From: Candidatus Shapirobacteria bacterium
GTDB taxonomy: Bacteria; Patescibacteriota; Microgenomatia; UBA12405
Length of the DNA stretch: 37,241 nucleotides
NCBI GenBank assembly: GCA_017991615.1
Contig: JAGOQF010000005.1
Location: 2,785-40,025 of the forward strand
Reading direction: 5' to 3'
In this document: positions 7,576 through 15,947 of the stretch, piece after piece
Position numbering within the stretch: position 1 is the stretch's first letter
Layout of the letters: the number at the start of each line of letters is the position of its first letter
Translations under genes and position numbers: made by a program
Notes under the pieces: model-generated
What the model was told of the DNA's origin: nothing
Database searches by the model: none
The model's input: the letters and a program-made list of their open reading frames with translations, nothing else

Positions 7576-8343
7576 CTAAATTTTTTTCGCTAAAATCGCC
7601 ATAAACATTGGAATTTCTCGTCTGGCTCTGTCTTCCATTTTTGCCTTTGACCCAGTGCTTTTTTTATCACTTGTCCATTCATCAATCAATTCAATTACAA
7701 ATCCGTTTTTTGCCAAATCATGACTGTATTTTGATAGGGGATAGTGAAACGACCACGTTTTTTGAGAATTCATTTTTCCTGGATGTGTTGTAATTGGAAT
7801 CTCTTTTTCTGTCATATAACCGTCAATTCGTCGGTATTGAGTCTTGCTGTTTTCATCCATTCCCCATGAACTTTGTCTAGGAATCCTAAACATAGGGTGA
7901 TTTAAAACTATCAAAAATTGTCCGCCCATTTTTAGATGTTTTTTGGCATTTTTTACCACTCCGGTAACGTTTTTTATATTTTGCAACGCCAAAATTATCA
8001 CTCCCAAATCATAATAATTTTCCTTTATTGGCAAACTTTTGCTGACATCGGCTGTTATAAATTTGTGTTTTGGACTTAAACTTCTGCTTCTGGCTTCTCT
8101 TATCAGACTTTCAGCCATATCCAGCCCTACATATTCAGTATGTATATTTAGTTGTCGTTCCCAAACTCCTTGACCGCAGCCAAGATCAAAAACTGATTTA
8201 ATATTTTTTAAATCAATCAGCTGTTTTATTTTTGGAAATATTACCGCCTGATGAAAATAATGACCTTTATCACCCACAATTCCGCCATACCATTTACTTG
8301 AATTTTCCCACGATGTTTGCTGTTTCATTATTTTTAAGTTCAT
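7576..8343 (-). CDS. Class I SAM-dependent methyltransferase
   Basis: This is a cytosolic methyltransferase of the Methyltransf_11/25 type; the acceptor is unknown. The SAM-binding motif I is VFDLGCGQGVWE, motif II is YVGLDMAESLI, and later a TADVSKSLP acidic loop and a YDLGVIILALQNI segment match the Rossmann fold. The C-terminal half contains a conserved-looking HPMFRIPRQSSWG, as in small-molecule or quinone methyltransferases of this superfamily. Start codons are ambiguous. A TTG at 8352, an ATG at 8343 (used here) and an ATG at 8328 (giving MKQQTSW) are all in frame; none has a clear -10 box at the 5-7 nt spacing seen elsewhere. It is convergent with the previous gene and divergent from map. 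Confidence 0.85.
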   Translation of the reverse strand: MNLKIMKQQTSWENSSKWYGGIVGDKGHYFHQAVIFPKIKQLIDLKNIKSVFDLGCGQGVWERQLNIHTEYVGLDMAESLIREARSRSLSPKHKFITADVSKSLPIKENYYDLGVIILALQNIKNVTGVVKNAKKHLKMGGQFLIVLNHPMFRIPRQSSWGMDENSKTQYRRIDGYMTEKEIPITTHPGKMNSQKTWSFHYPLSKYSHDLAKNGFVIELIDEWTSDKKSTGSKAKMEDRARREIPMFMAILAKKI

Positions 8344-8444
8344 TCCAGCCAACCAGCTACCGCTATTCTTCTATATATATTCGACTCAATTACTAAAATA
8401 TTCCAAATATCTACCGTAAATTCATCATATCACAATTTCCATTG

Positions 8445-8450
8445 TATAAT
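8445..8450 (+). promoter_or_regulatory. Perfect -10 box TATAAT 5 nt before a GTG start
   Basis: TATAAT at 8445-8450 is followed after 5 nt by the GTG at 8456, predicting a leaderless map transcript. A short inverted repeat (ACAAT, 4-nt gap, ATTGT; 8432-8445) abuts and shares one base with the box, and could be an operator or chance. The -35 region is poor. Confidence 0.65.
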
Positions 8451-8455
8451 AAGGC

Positions 8456-9217
8456 GTGATTATTATTAAAACTCTAGAGCAAATTAATGGTATTCGCCGT
8501 TCCTCTCAGTTAGCCGCTGCTACTCTAAATTATCTCATCCCTTTCGTTAAACCCGGTGTCAGTACTGACAGACTCAACACTTTAGCTCACCGATATATCC
8601 TTGACCACCATGCCATCCCAGCACCCTTAAATTACGGTGGCTTCCCTAAAAGTATTTGTACTTCGGTCAATAATGTTGTTTGTCACGGAATTCCTTCATC
8701 ACAGCAAATTTTAGTTGCAGGCGATATTATCAATCTTGACGTTACTACCATTTTAGACGGATATTACGGAGATACTTCAGCCACTTTTGCAGTTGATAAA
8801 ATTTCTCCTTTAGCTCAAAAACTGATTCAAGTTACTCAAGATTCTCTTTATTTAGCTATCAAATCTCTCAAACCCGGCAAACTTCTCAATGACTGCGTCG
8901 GTAAAATTATTCAACCCTTCGTTGAAAAACATCACTTTAGTGTGGTTAGGGAACTTGGCGGTCACGGTGTCGGTCTTAAATTTCACGAAGATCCTTTTGT
9001 CTATCATTTTGACAATCCCAAAGAAAAAATTATGCTTCAACCTGGGATGATTTTTACTATCGAACCCATGGTCAATGCCTCTCCAAATTATCAGGTTACT
9101 TTAGACAAAGACGATGCCTGGACCATTCGTACTTTTGATGGCTCTCTTTCAGCTCAATTCGAACATACTGTTTTAATCACCAAAACCGGTCACGAGATTT
9201 TAACCAAGGTGATATAA
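8456..9217 (+). CDS. map: Methionine aminopeptidase, type I
   Basis: The enzyme removes the initiator Met from nascent proteins with a dinuclear metal centre. All expected residues are present: the five metal ligands Asp95, Asp106, His170, Glu203 and Glu236, plus the substrate-binding His77 and His177. Their spacing is nearly the same as in the E. coli enzyme. The 253-residue length and the lack of an N-terminal zinc or SH3 extension fit type Ia. The start is a GTG only 5 nt after a perfect TATAAT, so no ribosome binding site can fit. folD follows after 7 nt, and its own -10 box overlaps the map stop codon. Confidence 0.96.
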   Translation: MIIIKTLEQINGIRRSSQLAAATLNYLIPFVKPGVSTDRLNTLAHRYILDHHAIPAPLNYGGFPKSICTSVNNVVCHGIPSSQQILVAGDIINLDVTTILDGYYGDTSATFAVDKISPLAQKLIQVTQDSLYLAIKSLKPGKLLNDCVGKIIQPFVEKHHFSVVRELGGHGVGLKFHEDPFVYHFDNPKEKIMLQPGMIFTIEPMVNASPNYQVTLDKDDAWTIRTFDGSLSAQFEHTVLITKTGHEILTKVI

Positions 9218-9218
9218 T
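9213..9218 (+). promoter_or_regulatory. Perfect -10 box TATAAT overlapping the map stop, 6 nt before folD
   Basis: TATAAT at 9213-9218 contains the TAA stop codon of map (9215-9217) and ends 6 nt before the folD ATG at 9225. It implies that folD can be transcribed separately from map as a leaderless mRNA. Confidence 0.6.
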
Positions 9219-9224
9219 AAAATT

Positions 9225-10061
9225 ATGACCATCCTTGACGGTAAAACTTTATCAGAGCAAATCTTAACCTCTCTTAAATCTGAGATTTCTGATCAAAAAC
9301 TATTTCCCATTCTCGACATTATTTTGGTCGGTACCGACCCCGCCAGTCAAAAATATGTTGATATGAAACAAAAAGTGGCTACCAATATTGGCATCGGTGG
9401 TCGAGTTCATCATTTGGATCAATCTGCTTCCACTACAGAAGTAATAGACCTAATCAACCGTCTAAACCAAGATAAAACTGTCACTGGCTTTATGGTCCAA
9501 CTGCCTTTACCTTCACAAATTAACACTCAACAAGTTCTCTCTGCTATTGACCCCAAAAAAGATGCCGACGGTTTAAGTCCTTTTAATTTAGGTTTGATTT
9601 TTCAAAAACAATCGACTGGAATTCCTGCCGCCACCGCTCTGGGAATCATTAAGATTCTTGATCACTATCAGATTGATGTTAGCGGTAAAAACGCGGTTAT
9701 AGTTGGTCGCAGTCCCGATGTTGCTTTTCCTCTTTTTGCTCTCCTTACTGCCCGTGACGCCACTGTCACCATCTGTCACACCCAAACTAAAAATTTAAAC
9801 GATCTTTGTCGACAAGCCGATATCTTAGTTTCGGCCATTGGTAAGCCTAAATTTTTTGACAAAACTTTTATCAAACCCGGCGCTGTCGTAATTGATGTTG
9901 GTTTTAGCCGCGATCAAAACGGTAAATTATCCGGTGATTTTGATTTTAACTCCATCAAAGACATTGCCAGCTTCATTACTCCGGTTCCCGGAGGTGTTGG
10001 TCCTATGACTATCGCCAGTTTGTTGTTTAACACTGTCCAAATTGCTAAAATAAGACCATGA
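9225..10061 (+). CDS. folD: Bifunctional methylenetetrahydrofolate dehydrogenase / methenyltetrahydrofolate cyclohydrolase
   Basis: FolD interconverts 5,10-methylene-THF and 10-formyl-THF using NADP, supplying formyl groups for initiator tRNA and purines. The 278-residue length is standard. The catalytic Tyr44 and Lys48 are in KYVDMKQK (equivalent to the YxxxK pair). FMVQLPLP, DADGLSPFNLG and the C-terminal VPGGVGPMTIASLL are family signatures. The nucleotide-binding loop reads VGRSPDVAFPLFALL rather than the usual GRSxxVGxP form, a mild divergence. The next gene overlaps by ATGA. Neighbouring map and folD both serve the formyl-Met cycle, although this pairing may be incidental. Confidence 0.96.
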   Translation: MTILDGKTLSEQILTSLKSEISDQKLFPILDIILVGTDPASQKYVDMKQKVATNIGIGGRVHHLDQSASTTEVIDLINRLNQDKTVTGFMVQLPLPSQINTQQVLSAIDPKKDADGLSPFNLGLIFQKQSTGIPAATALGIIKILDHYQIDVSGKNAVIVGRSPDVAFPLFALLTARDATVTICHTQTKNLNDLCRQADILVSAIGKPKFFDKTFIKPGAVVIDVGFSRDQNGKLSGDFDFNSIKDIASFITPVPGGVGPMTIASLLFNTVQIAKIRP

Positions 10062-10297
10062 GAATTCAACTTTTTGATCGCGGTAGTCCTCAGGGTCAGA
10101 AACTTTTTGCCAATCTTCAAATTGTTTGTCGTCGTCTTCAAATAGACTATGACCCTGAGTATATCAAAGATATGTCCCGAGTTTATTCCATGGGAATTCA
10201 GGGTAAAACTATTCTTCTTATCAACGGCGAAGTCGCCTTTGTTGACAAATACCCCGGGCCTCAGGAATTGGAAACCATTATTTCTGATTATCTTTAG
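10058..10297 (+). CDS. Small thioredoxin-fold protein without the CxxC motif
   Basis: The 79-residue protein looks like the small thioredoxin_3/glutaredoxin-like family. It starts with a beta strand (MRIQLFDRG), then a helix and a central region with VYSMGIQGKTILLINGEVAF, and ends with PGPQELETIISDYL, which matches the family's 'ING-x-P-x-xELxxxL' ending. Where the redox CxxC would be, it has GSPQGQ, and the usual cis-Pro before the ING strand is replaced (GKTILLING). Only Cys24 remains. It is therefore probably not a disulfide oxidoreductase but a binding or structural relative. It is translationally coupled to folD (ATGA overlap), and its end overlaps the convergent tatD stop by 4 nt. The fold call is by pattern only. 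Confidence 0.7.
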   Translation: MRIQLFDRGSPQGQKLFANLQIVCRRLQIDYDPEYIKDMSRVYSMGIQGKTILLINGEVAFVDKYPGPQELETIISDYL

Positions 10298-11001
10298 ATT
10301 TTAAATAGTTTATAAGCATTGCCGTCAATTATTTTTTCTGCTGCCTCAAAACTCATTTCCCAAATTTCTGCTGTTTTTTGATAAACATGTTTAATATATG
10401 CTGGTTTATTTTCCCGTCCACGGAAGGGGATAGGAGCCAGATAAGGACAGTCTGTTTCTAATATTAACCTGTCTTTAGGTATATTTCTAACCACTTCTGC
10501 CAATCCTACCTCATAAGTTAGGTTACCATCAATTCCAAAGTACCAATTATTTCCTAATTCCATCACTTTTTTAATCCTTTTATTTCCCCCGGCATAACAA
10601 TGAAATACTCCAGCTAAATTCTTGTAATTTTTTAACATTTCAATCGTTTCATTCACTGCCTTTCTAGCATGAATTATCAGCGGTAACTTATATTTTTGAG
10701 CCAATTTAATTTGCTTCTCAAATAATTTCCTTTGTTCTTTTTCGTTATATTTTTCCGAAAAATCCAAACCGCACTCACCAATAGCGACTACTTTTTTATT
10801 AATCAACTTTTCTAATTCATTCACTCGATAGGTAGGGGATTGGGGGTGAATTCCTACTGCTGGTTTTAAAAATTTATATTTTTTGGCCAATTCTAAATTT
10901 CTTTTAGCGCTATCAACATCACTGGAAGCCAATATTATTTTGTCTACCTTCCCTCGAGTGTCGCACAATATTTCTTCTAAATGAGCGTGGGTATCAATCA
11001 T
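10294..11001 (-). CDS. tatD: TatD-family metal-dependent hydrolase (DNase)
   Basis: This is a TIM-barrel metal-dependent hydrolase; characterised TatD proteins are 3'-5' exonucleases involved in DNA repair. The 235-residue protein shows the expected metal ligands in order: His5 and His7 (DTHAH), Glu76 (IGECGLDF), His111 (LIIHAR), His134 (VFHCYAGG) and Asp184 (ETDCPYLAP). The ATG directly follows the metG stop codon with no gap, so the two are an operon read leftward (metG then tatD). This metG-tatD order is common in bacteria. It converges on, and overlaps by 4 nt, the thioredoxin-fold gene. Confidence 0.94.
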   Translation of the reverse strand: MIDTHAHLEEILCDTRGKVDKIILASSDVDSAKRNLELAKKYKFLKPAVGIHPQSPTYRVNELEKLINKKVVAIGECGLDFSEKYNEKEQRKLFEKQIKLAQKYKLPLIIHARKAVNETIEMLKNYKNLAGVFHCYAGGNKRIKKVMELGNNWYFGIDGNLTYEVGLAEVVRNIPKDRLILETDCPYLAPIPFRGRENKPAYIKHVYQKTAEIWEMSFEAAEKIIDGNAYKLFKI

Positions 11002-12408
11002 CTAAATTCTAGGAAATAATGGTTTTTTTAATGGTTTAATTTTTTCAGAAAAAATTTTTAGAATTTGTTTTGAAGTTTGGGGGATTATCGGCGCCAAATT
11101 TACTGCCGCCCGTTTCAGGTTAAGAATTGATTCAGTTAGTATCTCTTGTCTTTTTTCGTCACTTTTATCTAATTTCCATGGAGCTTGTTGGTTTAAATAA
11201 TTGTTAGTTTTATCAATATATTTTTTAAAAATATACCCTAAGGCTTCATCTAATTCTAAATTATCAATTTTTTCTACCACTCGATTATCCATCGTCATTG
11301 ATTCCTTTTGTTCTACTTGCCAACCCTCGCTTAATTTAGCCACTCTAGAAACTAAGTTACCCAAATTGTTCGCCAAATCTGCATTATACTTTTCTTTAAA
11401 TCTTTCAACCCCGATATCGCTGTCATTTTTGTTAGGAAATGATCCGGCAATCAAATATCTAGTTCCATCCACGCCAAACAAATCTACCAATTGCTGAGGA
11501 GAAATTATATTCCCTAACGATTTTGACATTTTCTGGCCGTCAATCATATAAAAACTGTGAGTATAGGTTTTTCGAGGCAAATCTAACCCCGCCGACAACA
11601 ACATCGCCTGCCAAATAACCGTATGAAACCACAAAATTTCCTTCCCTAGCAAATGTAGTTGAGCCGGCCAAAAATCTTTTTTATTTTCTACCAGCCTGGT
11701 AGCACTGTAATAGTTAATTAATGCGTCAAACCAGACATATACCGTCTGGGTTTCATCCCAGGGGACCTTGATTCCCCAATCAACCTTTTCTCGCGACAAA
11801 GAAATATCTTTCACTTCAGATTTTAACTTTGATAAAACCTCCGATCGTTTGCCTTCCGGAAAAATATAATTAGTCTGATCATTTTCGATCAATTCAATTA
11901 ATTTTGGTACATATTTACTCAGTTTAAAAAACCAGTTCTCCTCTGTCTTCCAAACTGTTTTTTCCGGTGGATGTAATGGACAATGTTTGTCTACCAAATC
12001 AGTTTCTGTCAGAAATTTTTCACAACCGATACAATACCATCCTTCATATTTAGCTTTGTAAACATCGCCGTTATCATAAATTTTTTGCAACACCTCCCCT
12101 ACTATTTTTTGGTGACCTTCATCAGTTGTTCTAATAAAAAAATCAAAATTAATATTTAATTCTTGCCATGCTTGTTTAAATCGAGGAGAAACTTGGTCAC
12201 AATAATCCTGAGGTTTTAATCCTTCTTTTATCGCTGATTCCGCCACTTTCTGACCATGCTCATCAGTCCCAGTTACAAAAAATACCTCATCACCCATAAC
12301 TTTATGAGTCCTTGCCAATATGTCCGCTGCCACTGTGGTGCAAGTATGACCGATATGTGGCACATCGTTAATATAATAAATTGGGGTGGTTACAAAAAAC
12401 TTCTTCAT
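11002..12408 (-). CDS. metG: Methionyl-tRNA synthetase
   Basis: MetG charges tRNA-Met with methionine. The HIGH signature is intact at residues 18-21 and KMSKS at 293-297. A zinc-knuckle-type insertion in the connective domain has Cys126, Cys129, Cys143 and His146. At 468 residues it ends after the anticodon-binding helical domain, so the C-terminal OB-fold dimerisation/tRNA-binding domain of longer MetG proteins is missing. The ATG at 12408 gives a canonical start (MKKFFVTTPIYYINDVPHIG). The upstream sequence has a TAGATA 4 nt away and other AT-rich alternatives, so the promoter is less clear here than elsewhere. tatD follows directly. Confidence 0.96.
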   Translation of the reverse strand: MKKFFVTTPIYYINDVPHIGHTCTTVAADILARTHKVMGDEVFFVTGTDEHGQKVAESAIKEGLKPQDYCDQVSPRFKQAWQELNINFDFFIRTTDEGHQKIVGEVLQKIYDNGDVYKAKYEGWYCIGCEKFLTETDLVDKHCPLHPPEKTVWKTEENWFFKLSKYVPKLIELIENDQTNYIFPEGKRSEVLSKLKSEVKDISLSREKVDWGIKVPWDETQTVYVWFDALINYYSATRLVENKKDFWPAQLHLLGKEILWFHTVIWQAMLLSAGLDLPRKTYTHSFYMIDGQKMSKSLGNIISPQQLVDLFGVDGTRYLIAGSFPNKNDSDIGVERFKEKYNADLANNLGNLVSRVAKLSEGWQVEQKESMTMDNRVVEKIDNLELDEALGYIFKKYIDKTNNYLNQQAPWKLDKSDEKRQEILTESILNLKRAAVNLAPIIPQTSKQILKIFSEKIKPLKKPLFPRI

Positions 12409-12465
12409 ACAATATCTAATTAAATATACTACACTTTACCCCGTTACTTTCCAATATTCAGTAAG

Positions 12466-12744
12466 TTAGACTGTTTTGGTAGATTTAGACTTTGGGGTAG
12501 CAATTTTCTTTGGTTTAACTTTTTTGGCTAAACTAGACTTTAATCTAGCTGTTTTGTTTTTATGAAAAATTCCCTTTTTAGCCGATTTGTCCAAAATAGA
12601 ATAAACCGATTTCAACCCATCAGTAGTTGGTTTACCCAAAAACTGTTTTATTGTCAGTTTAATTTTGGTCTTAAATAATACATTCTCCTTGTTATTTTTC
12701 AAGGACTTTCTTAATGACCTTTTTGCAGATAAACTTATTGGCAT
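12466..12744 (-). CDS. rpsT: 30S ribosomal protein S20
   Basis: This small basic helical protein binds 16S rRNA. The 92 residues are Lys-rich, with an N-terminal AKRSLRKSLKNNKEN segment and the family-typical KKGIFHKNKTARLKSSLAKK near residues 55-75. A Lys/Thr/Ser-rich tail extends beyond the usual S20 end. The ATG at 12744 lies 7 nt after a TAGAAT box that has a -35-like TTGTAA at 17-nt spacing, so the start and promoter agree. It is divergent from murJ. Confidence 0.94.
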   Translation of the reverse strand: MPISLSAKRSLRKSLKNNKENVLFKTKIKLTIKQFLGKPTTDGLKSVYSILDKSAKKGIFHKNKTARLKSSLAKKVKPKKIATPKSKSTKTV

Positions 12745-12751
12745 GAGTGAT

Positions 12752-12780
12752 ATTCTATCCTATATACCAAACTTTTACAA
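12752..12780 (-). promoter_or_regulatory. rpsT promoter: TTGTAA, 17 nt, TAGAAT, 7 nt to ATG
   Basis: On the minus strand, TAGAAT occupies 12757-12752 and TTGTAA lies 17 nt further upstream. The box ends 7 nt before the rpsT ATG, predicting a leaderless or nearly leaderless mRNA. This is one of the two best-matched complete promoters in the window. Confidence 0.6.
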
Positions 12781-12792
12781 GAATCTATAATA

Positions 12793-12798
12793 TACAAT
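12793..12798 (+). promoter_or_regulatory. -10 box TACAAT 6 nt before murJ
   Basis: TACAAT at 12793-12798 ends 6 nt before the murJ ATG (12805). A second TATAAT lies at 12786-12791, giving a possible 13-nt leader. The AT-rich tract makes the exact box uncertain. Confidence 0.5.
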
Positions 12799-12804
12799 AT
12801 ATAT

Positions 12805-14418
12805 ATGAAATTTTTCAGCCATCTTTTTCATCTGGGTCAAAAAAAGCAACAATCTATCTTATCAGCCTCTTTGGTTTTAGGTATTACTTTTGCTATCTCC
12901 GCTGTTCTCGGTTTTCTTCGAAGCCGATTTTTATACGCCGAATTTTTCAAGTGTTGTGCTGATCAATTAGATGTTTATAACGCCGCTTTCAGACTCCCTG
13001 ATCTTATTTTTAAGCTTCTTGTTACCGGTGCCCTCTCTGCTTCTTTTATTCCTGTTTTTTCCAGTTATCTTCACAAAGATAAAGATAAAGCTTATCAAAT
13101 CGCTTCTAGTGTTATCAATATTTTGGCCGTAATTTTTATTATTGCTTCTATTGTTGTTTTGATTTTTACCCGTCCTCTGACTCAACTTATTGCCGCTGGT
13201 TTTAGCCCTGTTCAACTTGATCTTATGGTCAACCTAACTAGAATTTTGCTAATTGCTCAGGTTTTTTTCCTCGTTAGTAATTTTCTTACTGCCATCCTTC
13301 AAGTCAATCAAATTTTTATCATTCCCGCCCTTTCCCCTATTATCTATAACCTTTGTATTATTATTTCCATTTTTATTCTTGCCCCCACATTTGGTATTTA
13401 TGGAGTGGTTTATGGAGCTGTTATCGGCGCTTTTTTTCATCTTGTCATTCAAATTCCTGCTGTTAAAAACAATGGTTTTAAATATTCTTTCACTATCAAT
13501 CGTCATCTTAGTGGTGTCAAAGAGGTTTTTCGTCTTATGGTTCCCCGTAGTTTATCACTAGGTCTAGGGGAAATTGAAAATACTGTCACTTTATTTTTTG
13601 CCAGCTCTTTACCAATTGGTTCAATTTCATTGCTCAATCTTGCCCTCCAATTAATGTATCTTCCTAGTCGTATTTTTGGTACTACTGTTGGTCAAGCGTC
13701 TTTGCCTATTTTATCCAAAAATATTGCCGCCAACGAACTTGACAATTTTCGTCGGACTGTCAGTAATATTCTGCTTCAAAGCCTTTTTATTGCTTTACCT
13801 GTCGCTGTTTTAGTTCTTGTCGAAAGGGTACCTATTATCAGATTACTTTTTGGTTCTCAAAATTTTCCTTGGACAGCCACCTTGACTACTGCTAGAATTT
13901 TAGCCCTTCTTACCCCAGCTATCGTCTGTCAAGCAATCATCCAAATACTCATCCGTTCATTCTATGCCCTTCATAACACCAAAATTCCTTTCAAAGTTTC
14001 CTTTGTCTCTCTTCTAACCAACATTACCGTTAGTTTTATTTTGATTAACTTTACCAATTTAGGTGTTCTTGGTCTGGCAATCAGCTCCACTATTACCAAT
14101 ATCATTCAAATGTTAGGTTTATTTTATTTCTTTATCAAAATAGTTGATGGTTTCGATTGGGTTCAGACTCTTCGCCGACTTAACAAAATGCTTTTAGCCT
14201 CTCTACTAATGGGTTTATCCACTTGGTTAAGTTTAAAGTTTCTTGACCTCTTTGTTCTTGACACCACTCGTACCATTGCTCTCGGTCTGGTTTTTTCTGC
14301 TTCTAGCTTGATTGGAATTATTATTTATATTTTTGTTTCCGATTTACTTAACATCAACGAGATTAATGATTACAAAAAATACTTTAACAAATTCAAACGT
14401 TTTGTTTTCAGAAAATAG
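12805..14418 (+). CDS. murJ: Lipid II flippase MurJ
   Basis: MurJ moves lipid II across the membrane for peptidoglycan synthesis. The 537-residue protein has about 13-14 hydrophobic segments. It opens with the family pattern: a first helix, then FLRSRFLYAEFF, an acidic ADQLDVYNAAFRLPDLIF and LLVTGALSASFIPVFSSYL, which match the MviN/MurJ signature around helices 1-2. Later GLGEIENTVTLFFAS, GQASLPILSK and RSFYALHNTKIPF also fit. An earlier ORF start in another frame is a shadow. It heads a run of envelope genes in the same direction, starting with PilN/PilO-like proteins 18 nt downstream. Confidence 0.95.
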   Translation: MKFFSHLFHLGQKKQQSILSASLVLGITFAISAVLGFLRSRFLYAEFFKCCADQLDVYNAAFRLPDLIFKLLVTGALSASFIPVFSSYLHKDKDKAYQIASSVINILAVIFIIASIVVLIFTRPLTQLIAAGFSPVQLDLMVNLTRILLIAQVFFLVSNFLTAILQVNQIFIIPALSPIIYNLCIIISIFILAPTFGIYGVVYGAVIGAFFHLVIQIPAVKNNGFKYSFTINRHLSGVKEVFRLMVPRSLSLGLGEIENTVTLFFASSLPIGSISLLNLALQLMYLPSRIFGTTVGQASLPILSKNIAANELDNFRRTVSNILLQSLFIALPVAVLVLVERVPIIRLLFGSQNFPWTATLTTARILALLTPAIVCQAIIQILIRSFYALHNTKIPFKVSFVSLLTNITVSFILINFTNLGVLGLAISSTITNIIQMLGLFYFFIKIVDGFDWVQTLRRLNKMLLASLLMGLSTWLSLKFLDLFVLDTTRTIALGLVFSASSLIGIIIYIFVSDLLNINEINDYKKYFNKFKRFVFRK

Positions 14419-14423
14419 TCGTA

Positions 14424-14429
14424 TATACT
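14424..14429 (+). promoter_or_regulatory. -10 box TATACT 6 nt before the PilN-like gene
   Basis: TATACT at 14424-14429 ends 6 nt before the ATG at 14436, in the short gap after murJ. The -35 match is weak (TTGTTT at 16-nt spacing). It suggests that the pilus-like genes have their own leaderless transcript. Confidence 0.55.
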
Positions 14430-14435
14430 GAATAT

Positions 14436-15011
14436 ATGGCTATCAAAAAAGAGTTATCTCTTTTGCCGGATTCAGAAAACCCAAACTCATTTAGCGCCCG
14501 AGCGATTAAGTGGTTAAGTACTGTTGGTCGCTGGATTATTGTCTTAACTGAGTTAATTGTAGTTACCGCTTTTATCTCCAGGTTTTGGCTTGACCGTAAA
14601 AATTCCGATCTTTCTGAAATTATCCGTCAACAACAAGCTATTATTGAAAGTACTCAAACTTTCGAAAAGGAATTTAATTCTTTTCAACAAAGATTGAAAT
14701 TTATCAAGGATTTTTATGCTATCTCTCCCAGCTACGATGATAAAATGTCGATTTTAGTCAAAAGTACCCCACCCGATCTTGTCTACAAAAATCTAGCTCT
14801 CAAACCCGATATTAATGATAGTCACAAAGTAAGTGCCAATGCTAATCTTATCGCTTTTAAAGAAGATTCTATTGTCAGTTTTATTACCAATCTCATGGTA
14901 AATGATCAAATTGAATCAGTTACTATCAATCAGATTGAAAAAAAATCTCAGGAAAATAATTATTCTGTGACTTTATCAGTTGTTTTTAAAAATTCAGTCT
15001 CTAAAACATGA
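14436..15011 (+). CDS. PilN-like type IV pilus inner-membrane assembly protein
   Basis: The 191-residue bitopic protein has a short cytoplasmic N-terminus that starts with the PilN-like KKELSLLPDSENP (compare 'INLLP'). One membrane helix follows at about residues 31-50, then a coiled-coil-prone stretch (SDLSEIIRQQQAIIESTQTF) and a periplasmic-type alpha/beta domain ending SVTLSVVFKNS. This is the usual PilN/GspL-C-like layout. It overlaps the next, PilO-like gene by ATGA, which supports an interacting pair. PilM, PilQ and ATPases are not in the window, so involvement in a pilus or related secretion apparatus is inferred. Sequence motifs are weak, so the family call rests mainly on architecture and pairing. 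Confidence 0.7.
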   Translation: MAIKKELSLLPDSENPNSFSARAIKWLSTVGRWIIVLTELIVVTAFISRFWLDRKNSDLSEIIRQQQAIIESTQTFEKEFNSFQQRLKFIKDFYAISPSYDDKMSILVKSTPPDLVYKNLALKPDINDSHKVSANANLIAFKEDSIVSFITNLMVNDQIESVTINQIEKKSQENNYSVTLSVVFKNSVSKT

Positions 15012-15634
15012 TCGAAAAAAAGACTTGGTTTCAAATTCAACCTCTTTATCAACACGTTCGTCGTCAAGCTGAAAACAAAAAAACTGTCAAGTATGTCGAA
15101 ATCGGCACTACTTTCTCTCTGATTGCTGTCTTTCTTTTTGCTGCCATTGCTCCCACCGCCTCAGCCATTTCCAAACTAATCGGTGAAATCAAGGCTAAAG
15201 AACTGACTGTCAAAGAGATGAAAACTAAAATTAATAATTTAGTTCAAGCTCAGGAAAACTACGCTGCCTTTCAAGAAAAATATCAAGTACTTGAATCAAG
15301 TTACCCTTCGTCTCAAGAGTTTTACCAATCAGCTTCCAATTTTTCCGCCATTACTCGGGAATCATCTTCGATCATCAGAAGTATGAATTTTAATCTTAGT
15401 GAACATGAGACTACTTTTGATTCCAAAAATCCGTCTTATATCGTCAGTATGCTTATCGATGGCAATTATTATTCCATCCTTCAAACTATCAAAAAAATCA
15501 CCGAAAGTCGACGATTGATGGATATTAATTCTATCCAGGTTAAAACTCCTGAGAATAATCAACCCAATACTGTTGTTTTAAATATTTCCACCGGTTTATT
15601 CTATTTACCTGTTTATTCAAATGAAAAAAACTAA
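15008..15634 (+). CDS. PilO-like type IV pilus inner-membrane assembly protein
   Basis: The 208-residue protein has a cytoplasmic N-terminus of about 30 residues, one membrane helix (about 31-53), a coiled coil (IGEIKAKELTVKEMKTKINN) and a ferredoxin-like C-terminal domain with a SYIVSMLIDGNYYSILQTI segment typical of PilO. It is coupled to the PilN-like gene upstream by a 4-nt overlap, and its 3' end overlaps the next gene by 14 nt. PilO pairs with PilN in the alignment complex of type IV pilus machines. The family is assigned from size, topology and gene order more than from invariant residues. Confidence 0.7.
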   Translation: MIEKKTWFQIQPLYQHVRRQAENKKTVKYVEIGTTFSLIAVFLFAAIAPTASAISKLIGEIKAKELTVKEMKTKINNLVQAQENYAAFQEKYQVLESSYPSSQEFYQSASNFSAITRESSSIIRSMNFNLSEHETTFDSKNPSYIVSMLIDGNYYSILQTIKKITESRRLMDINSIQVKTPENNQPNTVVLNISTGLFYLPVYSNEKN

Positions 15635-15944
15635 ACTTTCTGGTTATTTTGTTTTTATCTCAGCTTTCACTTTTTTAACTATATTTGTTGTTATCGTTCA
15701 GCGGAGTTATTCTAATCTTATGGGACCTATCAAAAGTGTCGAATCTAACGTTCTTCTTCGACCTATAAATCCTGAACTAGACACTGATATTTTAGAGGAA
15801 ATTGAAAACCGCCGCGAATATATCGAAACCGGTAGTATAAATATTATTCCTTATACCGACGGTGATCAATTAGAAACCGGCAATATTAATCTTGACCTAG
15901 TTGCACCGCCTACCCCTGTCGCCACTCAAAGCGCCTTAAATTAA
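15621..15944 (+). CDS. Small single-pass membrane protein in the pilus-like operon
   Basis: The 107-residue protein has a basic N-terminus (MKKTKLSGY), one membrane helix at about residues 9-27 and an acidic extracytoplasmic part (NPELDTDILEEIENRREYIETG) ending in a Pro/Thr-rich tail. I cannot assign a family. It occupies the position that PilP takes after PilO in many type IV pilus operons and overlaps the PilO-like gene by 14 nt, but no PilP signature or lipobox is visible. A structural role in the same assembly is inferred from position only. Confidence 0.7.
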   Translation: MKKTKLSGYFVFISAFTFLTIFVVIVQRSYSNLMGPIKSVESNVLLRPINPELDTDILEEIENRREYIETGSINIIPYTDGDQLETGNINLDLVAPPTPVATQSALN

Positions 15945-15947
15945 TTT

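Noticed and set aside
8353-8455. RNA gene or riboswitch in the methyltransferase-map gap
   Set aside because: The 103-bp gap is AT-rich with only a 5-bp inverted repeat near the map -10 box; no conserved RNA structure is visible.
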